The notes below the pieces were generated by a model. That model did no database searches. It worked only from the letters and a program-made list of their open reading frames with translations, and was not told the DNA's origin. A stretch of 64,000 nucleotides of DNA, taken from NCBI RefSeq assembly GCF_040869035.1, contig NZ_CP162101.1, positions 1-64,000 on the forward strand. Direction: 5' to 3'. Position numbers and translations under genes: made by a program. Of this stretch, positions 51,521 through 59,888 are shown piece after piece. The stretch is from Vibrio sp. NTOU-M3 (lineage in GTDB: Bacteria > Pseudomonadota > Gammaproteobacteria > Enterobacterales > Vibrionaceae). Every line of letters starts with the position of its first letter. The stretch's first letter is position 1.

Positions 51521-53434
51521 ATGTCAAAAATTAATCTTAATACCATCACCATTCCAGAAGATATATGTAACGGCTGGCAAGCCATCGTTAATTTACTGGC
51601 TGACATTGTCAATGTTCCTTCAGCATTAGTCATGCGCATCCATCAGGATTACATTGAGGTCTTCTCCAGCAATAATAACAATAAGCATCCATATGCTATT
51701 GGTGACTGTGAACGGCTTGGGCAAGGCCTCTATTGCGAATATGTCATTAATAACCAGACGGCCTTGATTGTTCCCGATGCAACTGAAGATCCTGAATGGA
51801 AAAATAACCCTGATATGAAATTTGGCATGCGTGCTTATATGGGTGTTCCAATCAACTGGCCATCAGGTGAACCCTTCGGCACCATTTGTGTACTAGACAA
51901 CAAAAAAAACGAGTTTTCCCTAACATACAAACAGTTGTTATGTAGTTTTCGTGACTCTATTGAAGCGCAGCTTACAACCATTATTCAAAATGAAGAACTG
52001 CGCTTGCTAAATGATGAGTTAAAGTCGAAAGTTGACACTCGAACGCAAGATCTCGTGCACCTTAACTACTCTCTAAATCAAGAAATCGATAAACGTAGAG
52101 CGGTAGAGAAAAAACTTCACCATCAGAAGTTTCACGACAGTGGAACCCAATTCCTTAATCAGTTGGGTTTACAAAAACAGCTACGACAATATTCCTCTGA
52201 GCTTAATGGCAACGACTACATATCTGTTATCCATATCGGATTCGCAAACGGGGCAAGTATTCAGTCAAAGTATGGATTTCATACGTGGGAAAAAACCCTT
52301 GTTCAGTATCGAAAACGACTTGGTGATTTAGCACGTTTTAATGCATTTACCGCAAGACCCAGTGCAACCGATTTGGTGCTTTGTTTGCGTACCGGACACA
52401 TTGAAGAAGATTTAAATACCCTATGTAACCAATTGGTAGATATCGGACACTCTGAGTTTCTGGTGAACCATGAAAGGCTTCATCTTCACACCTATATTGG
52501 CATCAGTTCAACACAAAACCCTGCTGAAGTGACGCACCTGTATAAGCAAGCGTCAGAAGCGATGCAATCTTGCAAAGATTCTGGCCACAAGTTTAGCTTT
52601 TATTCACAGGCAACTGCTGACTTACAAAAGCATATTAGCCAATTAGAAAGCTACCTTCTTCAAGCCGTCAGAAATGACGATTTGCTGCTGTATTTCCAAC
52701 CTAAAGTATCTCCTGCGTCTCATCGTTGGACAGGTGCTGAAGCTTTGTTGCGTTGGCGCCACCCTATTCTTGGCGATGTATCAAACCAAACGTTAATCCA
52801 CTTAGCAGAACAAAATGGGCTTATATTCGAAGTCGGCAACTTTGTCCTTCGCTCAGCCATTAAAAAAGCCTCTGAATGGATGCAACACGTTGAGAAGTTT
52901 CGAATTGCAGTTAACGTTTCAGCAATTCAATTACAAAACCCTCAATTTGTGGACCAAGTTCATGACCTTTTACATGCCTATAATTTACCCCCTCAGTTTT
53001 TAGAGCTTGAGATCACCGAAAGTAGCCTCATCGCCGATGAAGTGGTTGCGCACCAGACCCTTGATGGCCTGAATAAGCTTGGAATCATGTTATCTCTGGA
53101 TGATTTTGGGACTGGGTATGCTTCATTTAATTACCTGAAGAAGTTTCCTTTCCACGCGATTAAAATCGACAAAAGTTTCATCCATCAAATTGATCAGTGT
53201 GATGAAGACAAAGAAATCGTGCGCTCCATCATTCATGTTGCTAAAAAGCTTAACCTGTCTATCACAGTAGAAGGCATCGAGTCAGAACAGCATGAGGCGT
53301 TTATTATTGAAGAAGGGTGTGAATATGGCCAAGGCTACTACTATGGTAAACCCATGCCCTGTGATGAGTTTGAACACTCTTTCTTTAATCAAAATTACAC
53401 CAGTGAAGCAAATTTCAGTAGCTTACCGAAATAA
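51521..53434 (+). CDS. GAF / degenerate GGDEF / EAL phosphodiesterase-type protein
   Basis: A 637-residue soluble protein. The GAF sensor domain spans about 20-160 (ends FGTICVLDNKKNEF), then a coiled coil (about 165-205). A GGDEF-like domain (about 205-355) has lost the active motif (it reads SATDLVLCL there). The EAL domain spans about 370-615. EAL catalytic features are intact: AEALLRW, the Asn in VNVSAIQL, EITES, DDFGTGYAS and the Lys in KIDKSF. It therefore probably degrades c-di-GMP under GAF control. No membrane segments. It stands alone between fabV and the ABC-class ATPase. Confidence 0.88.
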   Translation: MSKINLNTITIPEDICNGWQAIVNLLADIVNVPSALVMRIHQDYIEVFSSNNNNKHPYAIGDCERLGQGLYCEYVINNQTALIVPDATEDPEWKNNPDMKFGMRAYMGVPINWPSGEPFGTICVLDNKKNEFSLTYKQLLCSFRDSIEAQLTTIIQNEELRLLNDELKSKVDTRTQDLVHLNYSLNQEIDKRRAVEKKLHHQKFHDSGTQFLNQLGLQKQLRQYSSELNGNDYISVIHIGFANGASIQSKYGFHTWEKTLVQYRKRLGDLARFNAFTARPSATDLVLCLRTGHIEEDLNTLCNQLVDIGHSEFLVNHERLHLHTYIGISSTQNPAEVTHLYKQASEAMQSCKDSGHKFSFYSQATADLQKHISQLESYLLQAVRNDDLLLYFQPKVSPASHRWTGAEALLRWRHPILGDVSNQTLIHLAEQNGLIFEVGNFVLRSAIKKASEWMQHVEKFRIAVNVSAIQLQNPQFVDQVHDLLHAYNLPPQFLELEITESSLIADEVVAHQTLDGLNKLGIMLSLDDFGTGYASFNYLKKFPFHAIKIDKSFIHQIDQCDEDKEIVRSIIHVAKKLNLSITVEGIESEQHEAFIIEEGCEYGQGYYYGKPMPCDEFEHSFFNQNYTSEANFSSLPK

Positions 53435-53493
53435 CGCTACATGCTCTCCAAACGAAACGCCTTAAGCTAAGCAAGTTTTACCTTTACTCCAAA

Positions 53494-53524
53494 GCGTGGG
53501 ATTTTTATAATCCCCGCCTTTCTC
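53494..53524 (+). terminator. Possible terminator after the EAL gene
   Basis: A stem of GGGATT with AATCCC, extended by GC pairs with a bulge, is followed by CTTTCTCTT. The tail is imperfect. Confidence 0.45.
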
Positions 53525-53546
53525 TTACCTAAGTTAAGTGACTCCC

Positions 53547-55202
53547 ATGGATCAACTCATTGCCCTTTTAAAAAAAATAGAAAAACAAAATTATCGTGCA
53601 TACCAACAAATTAAAGGTCAGTATGATTTTGGTGATTTCACACTACATGCAGATTATATCCAAGGTGACCCTTACGCATCGGCATCACGTTTTCGCGTTA
53701 TTCGCCCGTGGGCACCGACTGGTTTGCAATGGTTAAGAGAAAAATCACCGTCTTACCAAATCGCCGCGAGAGATTTTATCGCTCGCAGCTTTGCGACATT
53801 TGCTAAACAAGAAAATTCCGTCAGCATCGCCTTAACAGGCCAAACTGTGATGGACAGTACAGCCGTTCTATTTACTGAACAAGGCATCGAAATTCGATTC
53901 AGAGTCGATCTACCTGCTGAGGGTCGTTCAGTATTAGGGAAGCGCGCGATCAATGCACTAACATTCCATCTACCAAAATTTGTACGCAGAGCAACACTCG
54001 AACGAGAATTAGATCTCACCGCACTAAAGCATCACTGTGAGTCGATTGAAGACCAAGTCGCAATGCGAGAGCAGCTCAAACAAAAAGGCCTTATCGCCTT
54101 TGTTGGTAATGGTTCCATTCTCCCTCGCATTGCGGGTAATTGCGACCTTCCAATGAAACAAGCCGTTGCTTTCCAGTCCCCTGAAAATCTAACAGTGGAG
54201 TTAAACACGCCAAACCAAGGTCCAGTGAAGGGCATGGGGATTCCACAAGGTATCACCGTAATTGTTGGTGGTGGTTTCCATGGTAAATCTACCTTACTCA
54301 ATGCGATTGAGCGCTCTATCTATAACCATCTACCGGGTGATGGACGAGAGTTCGTTGTCACAAATGAAGAAGCGATGAAGATTCGTGCTGAAGATGGTCG
54401 TTGCGTTCATAACTTAAATTTATCCAACTACATTAACCATTTACCTATGGGTAAAGATACTGGCGACTTTTCGACACAAGATGCTTCAGGTTCCACATCA
54501 CAGGCTGCTTGGTTACAAGAATCAATTGAAGCGGGTGCACAATGCATGTTGATCGATGAGGATACGTCAGCCACGAACTTTATGATCCGTGACGAACGCA
54601 TGCAGGCATTGGTAGCAAAAGGTGACGAGCCAATCACACCACTGGTTGACCGAATTGGACAGCTACGTGACGAGTTGGAGATTTCTACCATTGTTGTAAT
54701 GGGAGGCTCTGGTGACTACCTAGATGTTGCCGATACCGTCATTCAAATGCACGACTACCAAGCACTTGATGTGACAGAAAAAGCGCATCAGGTTATTCAA
54801 CAGCACCCTACCCAACGAGAAAACGAAAGTGAAAAAGCGTTAGAGACGTTCAGACCACGTTCAGTCAACCGAGCAGCATTGCAAGCCGTGCTTGCAGACG
54901 GAAAGTTCCGAGTATCTGCAAAAGGCATTGACTCATTGCGCTTCGGTAAAGAGTTTATCGACCTAGCAGCACTTGAGCAATTGGAATCCAGTGCTGAAAT
55001 CAATGCAATTGGATGGCTTTGGTTCCAGTTGGCGCAATTACCGGGCTGGTCTAATAACCCAGCTAAAGAGTTCAATGACATGCTCAAAGGTGAATGGCAC
55101 CAACACATGCCAAATCAAGGGGATTTAGCTAAACCACGCGTCCTCGACACCATGGCGGCATTAAACCGTATGCGTAAATCACAATTCCGCGCTTCGAAGT
55201 AG
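53547..55202 (+). CDS. ABC-class ATPase (COG3044, PF09818)
   Basis: A 551-residue soluble protein; an in-frame GTG at 53538 is a possible start. The family contains a nucleotide-binding site unlike transport ATPases: Walker A GGGFHGKSTLLNAIE (near 247) and a signature-like ASGSTSQAAW. A Walker B follows in CMLIDEDTSATNFM. The N-terminal half has an unusual beta-rich region (SVSIALTGQTVMDSTAV). It has no membrane partner nearby, so it is not an ordinary transporter. A eukaryotic relative, trypanosome MRB1590, binds RNA. Bacterial function is undescribed as far as I know. Confidence 0.85.
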   Translation: MDQLIALLKKIEKQNYRAYQQIKGQYDFGDFTLHADYIQGDPYASASRFRVIRPWAPTGLQWLREKSPSYQIAARDFIARSFATFAKQENSVSIALTGQTVMDSTAVLFTEQGIEIRFRVDLPAEGRSVLGKRAINALTFHLPKFVRRATLERELDLTALKHHCESIEDQVAMREQLKQKGLIAFVGNGSILPRIAGNCDLPMKQAVAFQSPENLTVELNTPNQGPVKGMGIPQGITVIVGGGFHGKSTLLNAIERSIYNHLPGDGREFVVTNEEAMKIRAEDGRCVHNLNLSNYINHLPMGKDTGDFSTQDASGSTSQAAWLQESIEAGAQCMLIDEDTSATNFMIRDERMQALVAKGDEPITPLVDRIGQLRDELEISTIVVMGGSGDYLDVADTVIQMHDYQALDVTEKAHQVIQQHPTQRENESEKALETFRPRSVNRAALQAVLADGKFRVSAKGIDSLRFGKEFIDLAALEQLESSAEINAIGWLWFQLAQLPGWSNNPAKEFNDMLKGEWHQHMPNQGDLAKPRVLDTMAALNRMRKSQFRASK

Positions 55203-55225
55203 CAGCCAAACACCAAAATCGTTAT

Positions 55226-55254
55226 AAAGCGTCTTTTAGAAAGGCGCTTTTTTT
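55226..55254 (+). terminator. Terminator directly before the acetyltransferase start
   Basis: The stem AAAGCGTCTT / AAGGCGCTTT with a short loop is followed by TTTTTTT. The next three bases are the ATG of the downstream gene. Confidence 0.75.
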
Positions 55255-55791
55255 ATGTCATTTCAAATCCATACACCCAGATTCGTTCTCCGTGATTTCG
55301 AATTGAGCGATATTGCGCATTACACAGCTCAATGCCAAGACAAGAAATATCAACGCTTTTACAGTGACGAAGATTGTTCAATAGAGAAGTGCGATGAACT
55401 TGTTAAAATATTTATTGCACAAGCTAAGATTTCACAGAGAAACGCTTACCATTTAGCGATAACTGATCGTGTTACCGGGGAATACCTAGGCATCGCAGGC
55501 CTCAGGCTTGAAAACGAAAACCAAGCATCCGTGGGGTGTGGTTTAGTCCGAAATAAGCAACATAAACATGTCGCTCACGAAGCGATGAAAGCCCTTTTAG
55601 AATTTGGCTTTCAGCAATTACAAATTCACCGAGCCTATGCAGAAACCATTTCGGACAACATCGCAGCAGTTAAGCTTTGTAAGAGTATCGGAATGAGGCA
55701 GGAAGCGGAGCTGATACAGAACCGCTATTTTAAAAACCAATGGTGGAATACAACTATTTTGGCCATTCTATCGAGTGAGTTTCCCCGTTAA
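55255..55791 (+). CDS. GNAT acetyltransferase, RimJ/RimL-like
   Basis: A 178-residue GNAT enzyme opening MSFQIHTPRFVLRDFELSD, with acetyl-CoA binding elements around GCGLVRNKQHKHVAHEAM and the late N-x-AAVKLCKSIGM motif. Substrate unknown. The start is odd: the ATG follows directly on the T-tract of an apparent terminator and has no ribosome binding site, yet the conserved TPRFVLRDF core makes any later start unlikely. It may be read through from upstream or made from a leaderless message. Its end overlaps the convergent J-domain gene by four bases. Confidence 0.8.
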   Translation: MSFQIHTPRFVLRDFELSDIAHYTAQCQDKKYQRFYSDEDCSIEKCDELVKIFIAQAKISQRNAYHLAITDRVTGEYLGIAGLRLENENQASVGCGLVRNKQHKHVAHEAMKALLEFGFQQLQIHRAYAETISDNIAAVKLCKSIGMRQEAELIQNRYFKNQWWNTTILAILSSEFPR

Positions 55792-56405
55792 TGACGTAAA
55801 ACATGCCACGCTTCGCAAAGCACTTTGAATTGTTCACTGTCACCATTGTCACGATCAGGGTGCCATTTTAAAGCAAGTTTTCGCCATGTTTTTCTGATGT
55901 CCGTCGGCGTTGCATCTTGTGGCAGTTTAAACAAACTCAACGCTTTGGCTCTGTCCATGTCTTTGCCGTTAGTGCTTCCGACAAATTCACGATATCGCGT
56001 CCAGAATTCATTCAACAAACGCTTAACCTCGCCCTCTTCAGCCTCATAGTTCTGCCATTGGATATAGTAATCCCGCAGGGGATCATGATGATCCACTTCG
56101 TGTCCTGCAACCTGATGTGCGGACATCAAAACAATGTTCATTGCCTCAACTTGGAGCCAATTATCCGGGTACAGCGTTTCCTGAAGCTGATACAACGCGT
56201 TCATGATAAGAAAATTACGCTTAAACAGATCCTTTTCAGGCGAAGCATCAAGAGCAGGTATAAACCCTAGCTCTCCTAAATGCGAAGCTAGTGTATGAAC
56301 TTTCCATCCAGATGGTGTCTTCTTCAATACTTCAAGAATTGGCCATAGTAGCGGATTTTCCATATAGCTTTGAAAGCAAGCTGTCAGTTCATTTGAGGTG
56401 GTCAT
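55788..56405 (-). CDS. DnaJ-related protein with C-terminal J domain
   Basis: The 205-residue protein has an N-terminal DNAJ-related domain (about 1-135) and a J domain at the C-terminus instead of the usual N-terminal place. The HPD motif is present (LALKWHPDRDNG) near residue 185, so stimulation of DnaK ATPase is expected. There is no zinc finger or substrate-binding region like that of DnaJ, so the N-terminal part probably gives the specificity. It is divergent from the HD-GYP operon across a 255-base gap. Confidence 0.87.
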   Translation of the reverse strand: MTTSNELTACFQSYMENPLLWPILEVLKKTPSGWKVHTLASHLGELGFIPALDASPEKDLFKRNFLIMNALYQLQETLYPDNWLQVEAMNIVLMSAHQVAGHEVDHHDPLRDYYIQWQNYEAEEGEVKRLLNEFWTRYREFVGSTNGKDMDRAKALSLFKLPQDATPTDIRKTWRKLALKWHPDRDNGDSEQFKVLCEAWHVLRH

Positions 56406-56660
56406 ATATGGTGGATCTCTAGTACATAATTATTAATTGAAAATCACACAGCGTTATTTGTCGAGTTATTGAAGTCTTAGCGGCTCAAAAATGAGATTCT
56501 CATCCATCACAATATGGCTTCATTGGGTATGACTAGCAACTGATAAAATTGAAAAAAGCCTATTTTTCTCCTAAACCTTAGTTGTAGTCCATTTAATAGA
56601 TCGAAGTGACATGTATTTCACTCGTCAAACAAGAATTCGGTTATATCCAGAGACAAAGAT

Positions 56661-58175
56661 ATGGAAGAAAGCTATTGCTTTGCAGAAGAGAGCTCGACGT
56701 TAGAACCAATCACGGAAAAGTTCTGGGAAATTCTAGTTGTCGACGATGAACTAGACGTACACGACGTCACTAACATTGTATTGGGCGACTGTGAGTTTCT
56801 TGGTAGAAAGCTACATTTCACGCACGCTTATTCAGCCAAAGAAGCTAGAGAGCAAATCGAAAACGCTCCTCACGATTTCGCCGTTATCCTTTTAGATGTA
56901 GTGATGGAAACCCGCCAAGCTGGTCTCGATTTAGTAAAGTGGATTCGAGACACTAAAAATAACAAAAGTAGCAGAATCATCTTACGTACCGGACAACCTG
57001 GCGACGCTCCAGAAGAGCAAGTTATTCTTACTTACGATATTAATGACTATAAGAATAAAACCGAGCTCACTTCTACGCGCTTGATTACCACAACGTTTGC
57101 TGCAATCCGTTCTTACAGCGACATCATTACCATTGAGCAAACCCGCGCAGGGCTAAAAACTATCATCAATTCCACCTCAGATATATTAGTGGAAAACACA
57201 AGCGCAACTTGGCTTCAAGGCATATTGCGTCAAATCGTCGCCTTGTTAAAACTCGACGATCTCCATGCCATACATTACGGCGCCTCTCCGGTGGACGGGC
57301 AATGGCGGATTGTTGCAACAACAAATGGTGATAAATGTCCTTTAGGTGATGAGCTCTCTTCATATTGTGACGTTGCTCCTGCTCAGTTCGATTTTTTCCG
57401 GCCTCGACTACACCATGTAGATAACAACACCTTCGTTCTTCCTATCTCCGTTCATGACTCAAATGGCATCATCGTTGTGAAAAGCAATGAAGAAACTTTA
57501 GAACAACACAGAGAGTTGATTGAGCTTTTTATTAAAAGTGCCACCATTGCCTACGACAAAATGTTTCTAATTAATGAAGTGGTTGAAACACAAAAAGAGA
57601 TCGCCTATCGGTTAGGTGAAGTAGTAGAAACCCGGTCGAAAGAATCTGGCAGCCACGTTAAGCGCTTATCTCTGCTATCCCATTTATTAGCCAAAAATGC
57701 CGGATTAAGTGATGACTACGCCGAAAAAATAAAACTCGCCTCTCCTTTGCACGATATAGGAAAGATTGCGATCCCAGACAATATTCTTCACAAACCCGGA
57801 AAGCTATCCGCTGAAGAGTGGGAAATAATGAAAACTCATGCCGCAGTTGGCGCTGAAATATTAGCCGGTTCAAACCTCGAGATCTTGCGGATAGCCGCCA
57901 TCATTGCTTCAAGCCACCATGAAAAATGGGATGGAAGCGGCTATCCCTCAGGCCTAACAGGTGAAGACATACCCATCGAAGGTCGCATTACAGCAATTAT
58001 TGATGTTTTCGATGCGCTGGCTTCTAAGCGTTGCTACAAAGAGCCTTGGGCAATCGACGATATCAAGCAGCATTTCTTAGAGCAAAAAGGCCAACACTTC
58101 GATCCTAAGTTGTGCGATGTCTTTTTGAGTATTTTCGACGAGTGCATTGAGTTAAGAGATGCCTATCCAGATTAA
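56661..58175 (+). CDS. Response regulator with DUF3369 and HD-GYP phosphodiesterase domain
   Basis: A 504-residue cytosolic protein. The receiver (about 22-145) has phosphoacceptor Asp79 in ILLDVVME. A DUF3369 GAF-like domain (about 165-305) follows, then HD-GYP (about 315-500) with SPLHDIGKIAIPDNILHKPG and HHEKWDGSGYPSG. The HD and GYP elements are intact, so c-di-GMP hydrolysis is expected, controlled by phosphorylation. It is the first gene of an operon with a periplasmic binding protein (11 bases downstream) and a histidine kinase, which is the likely phosphodonor. Confidence 0.92.
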   Translation: MEESYCFAEESSTLEPITEKFWEILVVDDELDVHDVTNIVLGDCEFLGRKLHFTHAYSAKEAREQIENAPHDFAVILLDVVMETRQAGLDLVKWIRDTKNNKSSRIILRTGQPGDAPEEQVILTYDINDYKNKTELTSTRLITTTFAAIRSYSDIITIEQTRAGLKTIINSTSDILVENTSATWLQGILRQIVALLKLDDLHAIHYGASPVDGQWRIVATTNGDKCPLGDELSSYCDVAPAQFDFFRPRLHHVDNNTFVLPISVHDSNGIIVVKSNEETLEQHRELIELFIKSATIAYDKMFLINEVVETQKEIAYRLGEVVETRSKESGSHVKRLSLLSHLLAKNAGLSDDYAEKIKLASPLHDIGKIAIPDNILHKPGKLSAEEWEIMKTHAAVGAEILAGSNLEILRIAAIIASSHHEKWDGSGYPSGLTGEDIPIEGRITAIIDVFDALASKRCYKEPWAIDDIKQHFLEQKGQHFDPKLCDVFLSIFDECIELRDAYPD

Positions 58176-58186
58176 CGGGAATTGAT

Positions 58187-59887
58187 ATGTCTTCATTAAA
58201 AATCACATGGTTACTCGCATCATTTATTTTATTGCTGTCCCCTAACCTTTCCTCTGCTAAACAAACTTTTCGGGCTGATTCGAGTTCTGATAGCGTCACC
58301 GATAAATTTCGTTCCGGCTCCCATGTAAAAGTCTATTTACCCAACTTGCCATACATTGCAAGCTCTCACTCGATTAATGCCGGATTGTTAAGACCCGCCA
58401 ATAATACGCAAGGCTGGGAGTATGATCTTGCAACAAGCCACAAAATCATCTCGCCTAGACTGTACGAGTTTACCTTAAGAAAAGGGGTTAGATTTCAAGA
58501 TGGTACCCCTTTCAATGCTGATTCTGTCCTTATGAATATTGAATACTTTATGAAGGAGCCCTATACCTTTACCAAGTTATATAAGATTTTGGATCGAGTA
58601 GAAAAAATATCGCCATATGTCATTCGCTTCCATTTAACCGAAGACTATGGCTTATTGTTGTATGACGCGATCTGGCTTCATTTTTATACCAAGCCCTATC
58701 TAGATAAATTTGGTTGGAACGGTAAGCCTTTTTGCCCAAATCTTGCTGAAGCGGGTCCATATGGCCTAGGACCCTACATTTTAAAAGAAGGTTACATAGA
58801 AGGTGATCGGAGAAGTGATAGAGCCGTATTAGAAGCAAACCCATATTACTGGGATAAGAACTCACCAAAGGTCGAAAAAATCACTCTCTATATGAGTCTC
58901 AGCCAAGAAGAAGCTAAAAACCTTACGCTATATGAAGAAGGAAAGCTGGACATTGCACCACTCATATTCTCAGATGAACTAGAGACAATATACGCCCCCT
59001 ATTCTAAGCTCAGTCGGCTTCAATCAACGAACACCTATATCGCTCGTTTTAACCTGTTTAACGGCCATCCAATATATAAAGAGGCAGATATTAGAAAGGC
59101 CGTCAATCTCGCGATTGATCAAAATGCTTTAGTATCACTATCTATGAATGGCGAAGGAAGAAGTACTTTTATTTCTGTCCCTGAACAATTGCTTGGCGTA
59201 GACAAAGCCATCCGCTCTCTTCCTGAACACGCGCAAAGCCAAGAACCGCCTAATAAAGCGCAAATTGAATCTCTTCTTGCTACCCATAAGCAAAATTACG
59301 GATACAAAGCAGAAGAAAAAATCACGCTACGCCTATACGCACAAGAAAGTATGCGTTATATGCTGAATGACATTAAGTTCTTTCTTGAAAAGTACGATTT
59401 TGATGTGGAAATCATCATTGCTAAATCAGAGTCGGAAATGTTCATTAATGCCATTGCCGCACATGTAAATCAAAATACGACCGATTTCGATGTCGTCCTT
59501 TGGCCTAATTTCGACTGGTTTAGAAATCCTTGGGTATCGTTCTTTATTTATGATACGGCCTCTTCATGGACCACGACACCTCCTAATGCCGAATTAGATG
59601 CTCTTGTGAACAACTTCATTGCTACGCCTTATTCGGCAAGCAGTTATCAAAAAGTATTAACTCGTCTGATACAGCATTTATATAACTCAAACTACCAACT
59701 CTTCTTACCCAGTCCATACAACATTATCGCGTTGAACAAAGAAATAGTTTTTACGCCACGAACTTCCGCCATTTATCCTTTATGGGAAATCCAAGTCAGT
59801 GACTACCATTGGTCAGTGAGAGGAGAGCAACCTTACCCAGAGCAACTCAAACTTCCTATTAAGATTCTTGAATCACAAGGACAATGA
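58187..59887 (+). CDS. Periplasmic solute-binding protein, SBP_bac_5 family, without a transporter
   Basis: The 566-residue family 5 (oligopeptide/dipeptide-type) binding protein has signal peptide MSSLKITWLLASFILLLSPNLSSA. The usual fold starts near residue 45, with the conserved stretch YEFTLRKGVRFQDGTPFNADSV and, later, KAVNLAIDQNAL. No permease or ATPase gene is in the window, and it sits between a response regulator gene and a sensor kinase gene with no gap for other genes. I infer a sensory role rather than uptake. Ligand unknown: peptides, oligosaccharides and nickel complexes are all bound by family members. Confidence 0.88.
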   Translation: MSSLKITWLLASFILLLSPNLSSAKQTFRADSSSDSVTDKFRSGSHVKVYLPNLPYIASSHSINAGLLRPANNTQGWEYDLATSHKIISPRLYEFTLRKGVRFQDGTPFNADSVLMNIEYFMKEPYTFTKLYKILDRVEKISPYVIRFHLTEDYGLLLYDAIWLHFYTKPYLDKFGWNGKPFCPNLAEAGPYGLGPYILKEGYIEGDRRSDRAVLEANPYYWDKNSPKVEKITLYMSLSQEEAKNLTLYEEGKLDIAPLIFSDELETIYAPYSKLSRLQSTNTYIARFNLFNGHPIYKEADIRKAVNLAIDQNALVSLSMNGEGRSTFISVPEQLLGVDKAIRSLPEHAQSQEPPNKAQIESLLATHKQNYGYKAEEKITLRLYAQESMRYMLNDIKFFLEKYDFDVEIIIAKSESEMFINAIAAHVNQNTTDFDVVLWPNFDWFRNPWVSFFIYDTASSWTTTPPNAELDALVNNFIATPYSASSYQKVLTRLIQHLYNSNYQLFLPSPYNIIALNKEIVFTPRTSAIYPLWEIQVSDYHWSVRGEQPYPEQLKLPIKILESQGQ

Positions 59888-59888
59888 T

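Noticed and set aside
56491..56503. ATGAGATTCTCAT palindrome as a Fur box before the HD-GYP operon
   Set aside because: It has the outer hexamers but lacks the central spacing of a Fur site, and no iron gene is nearby.
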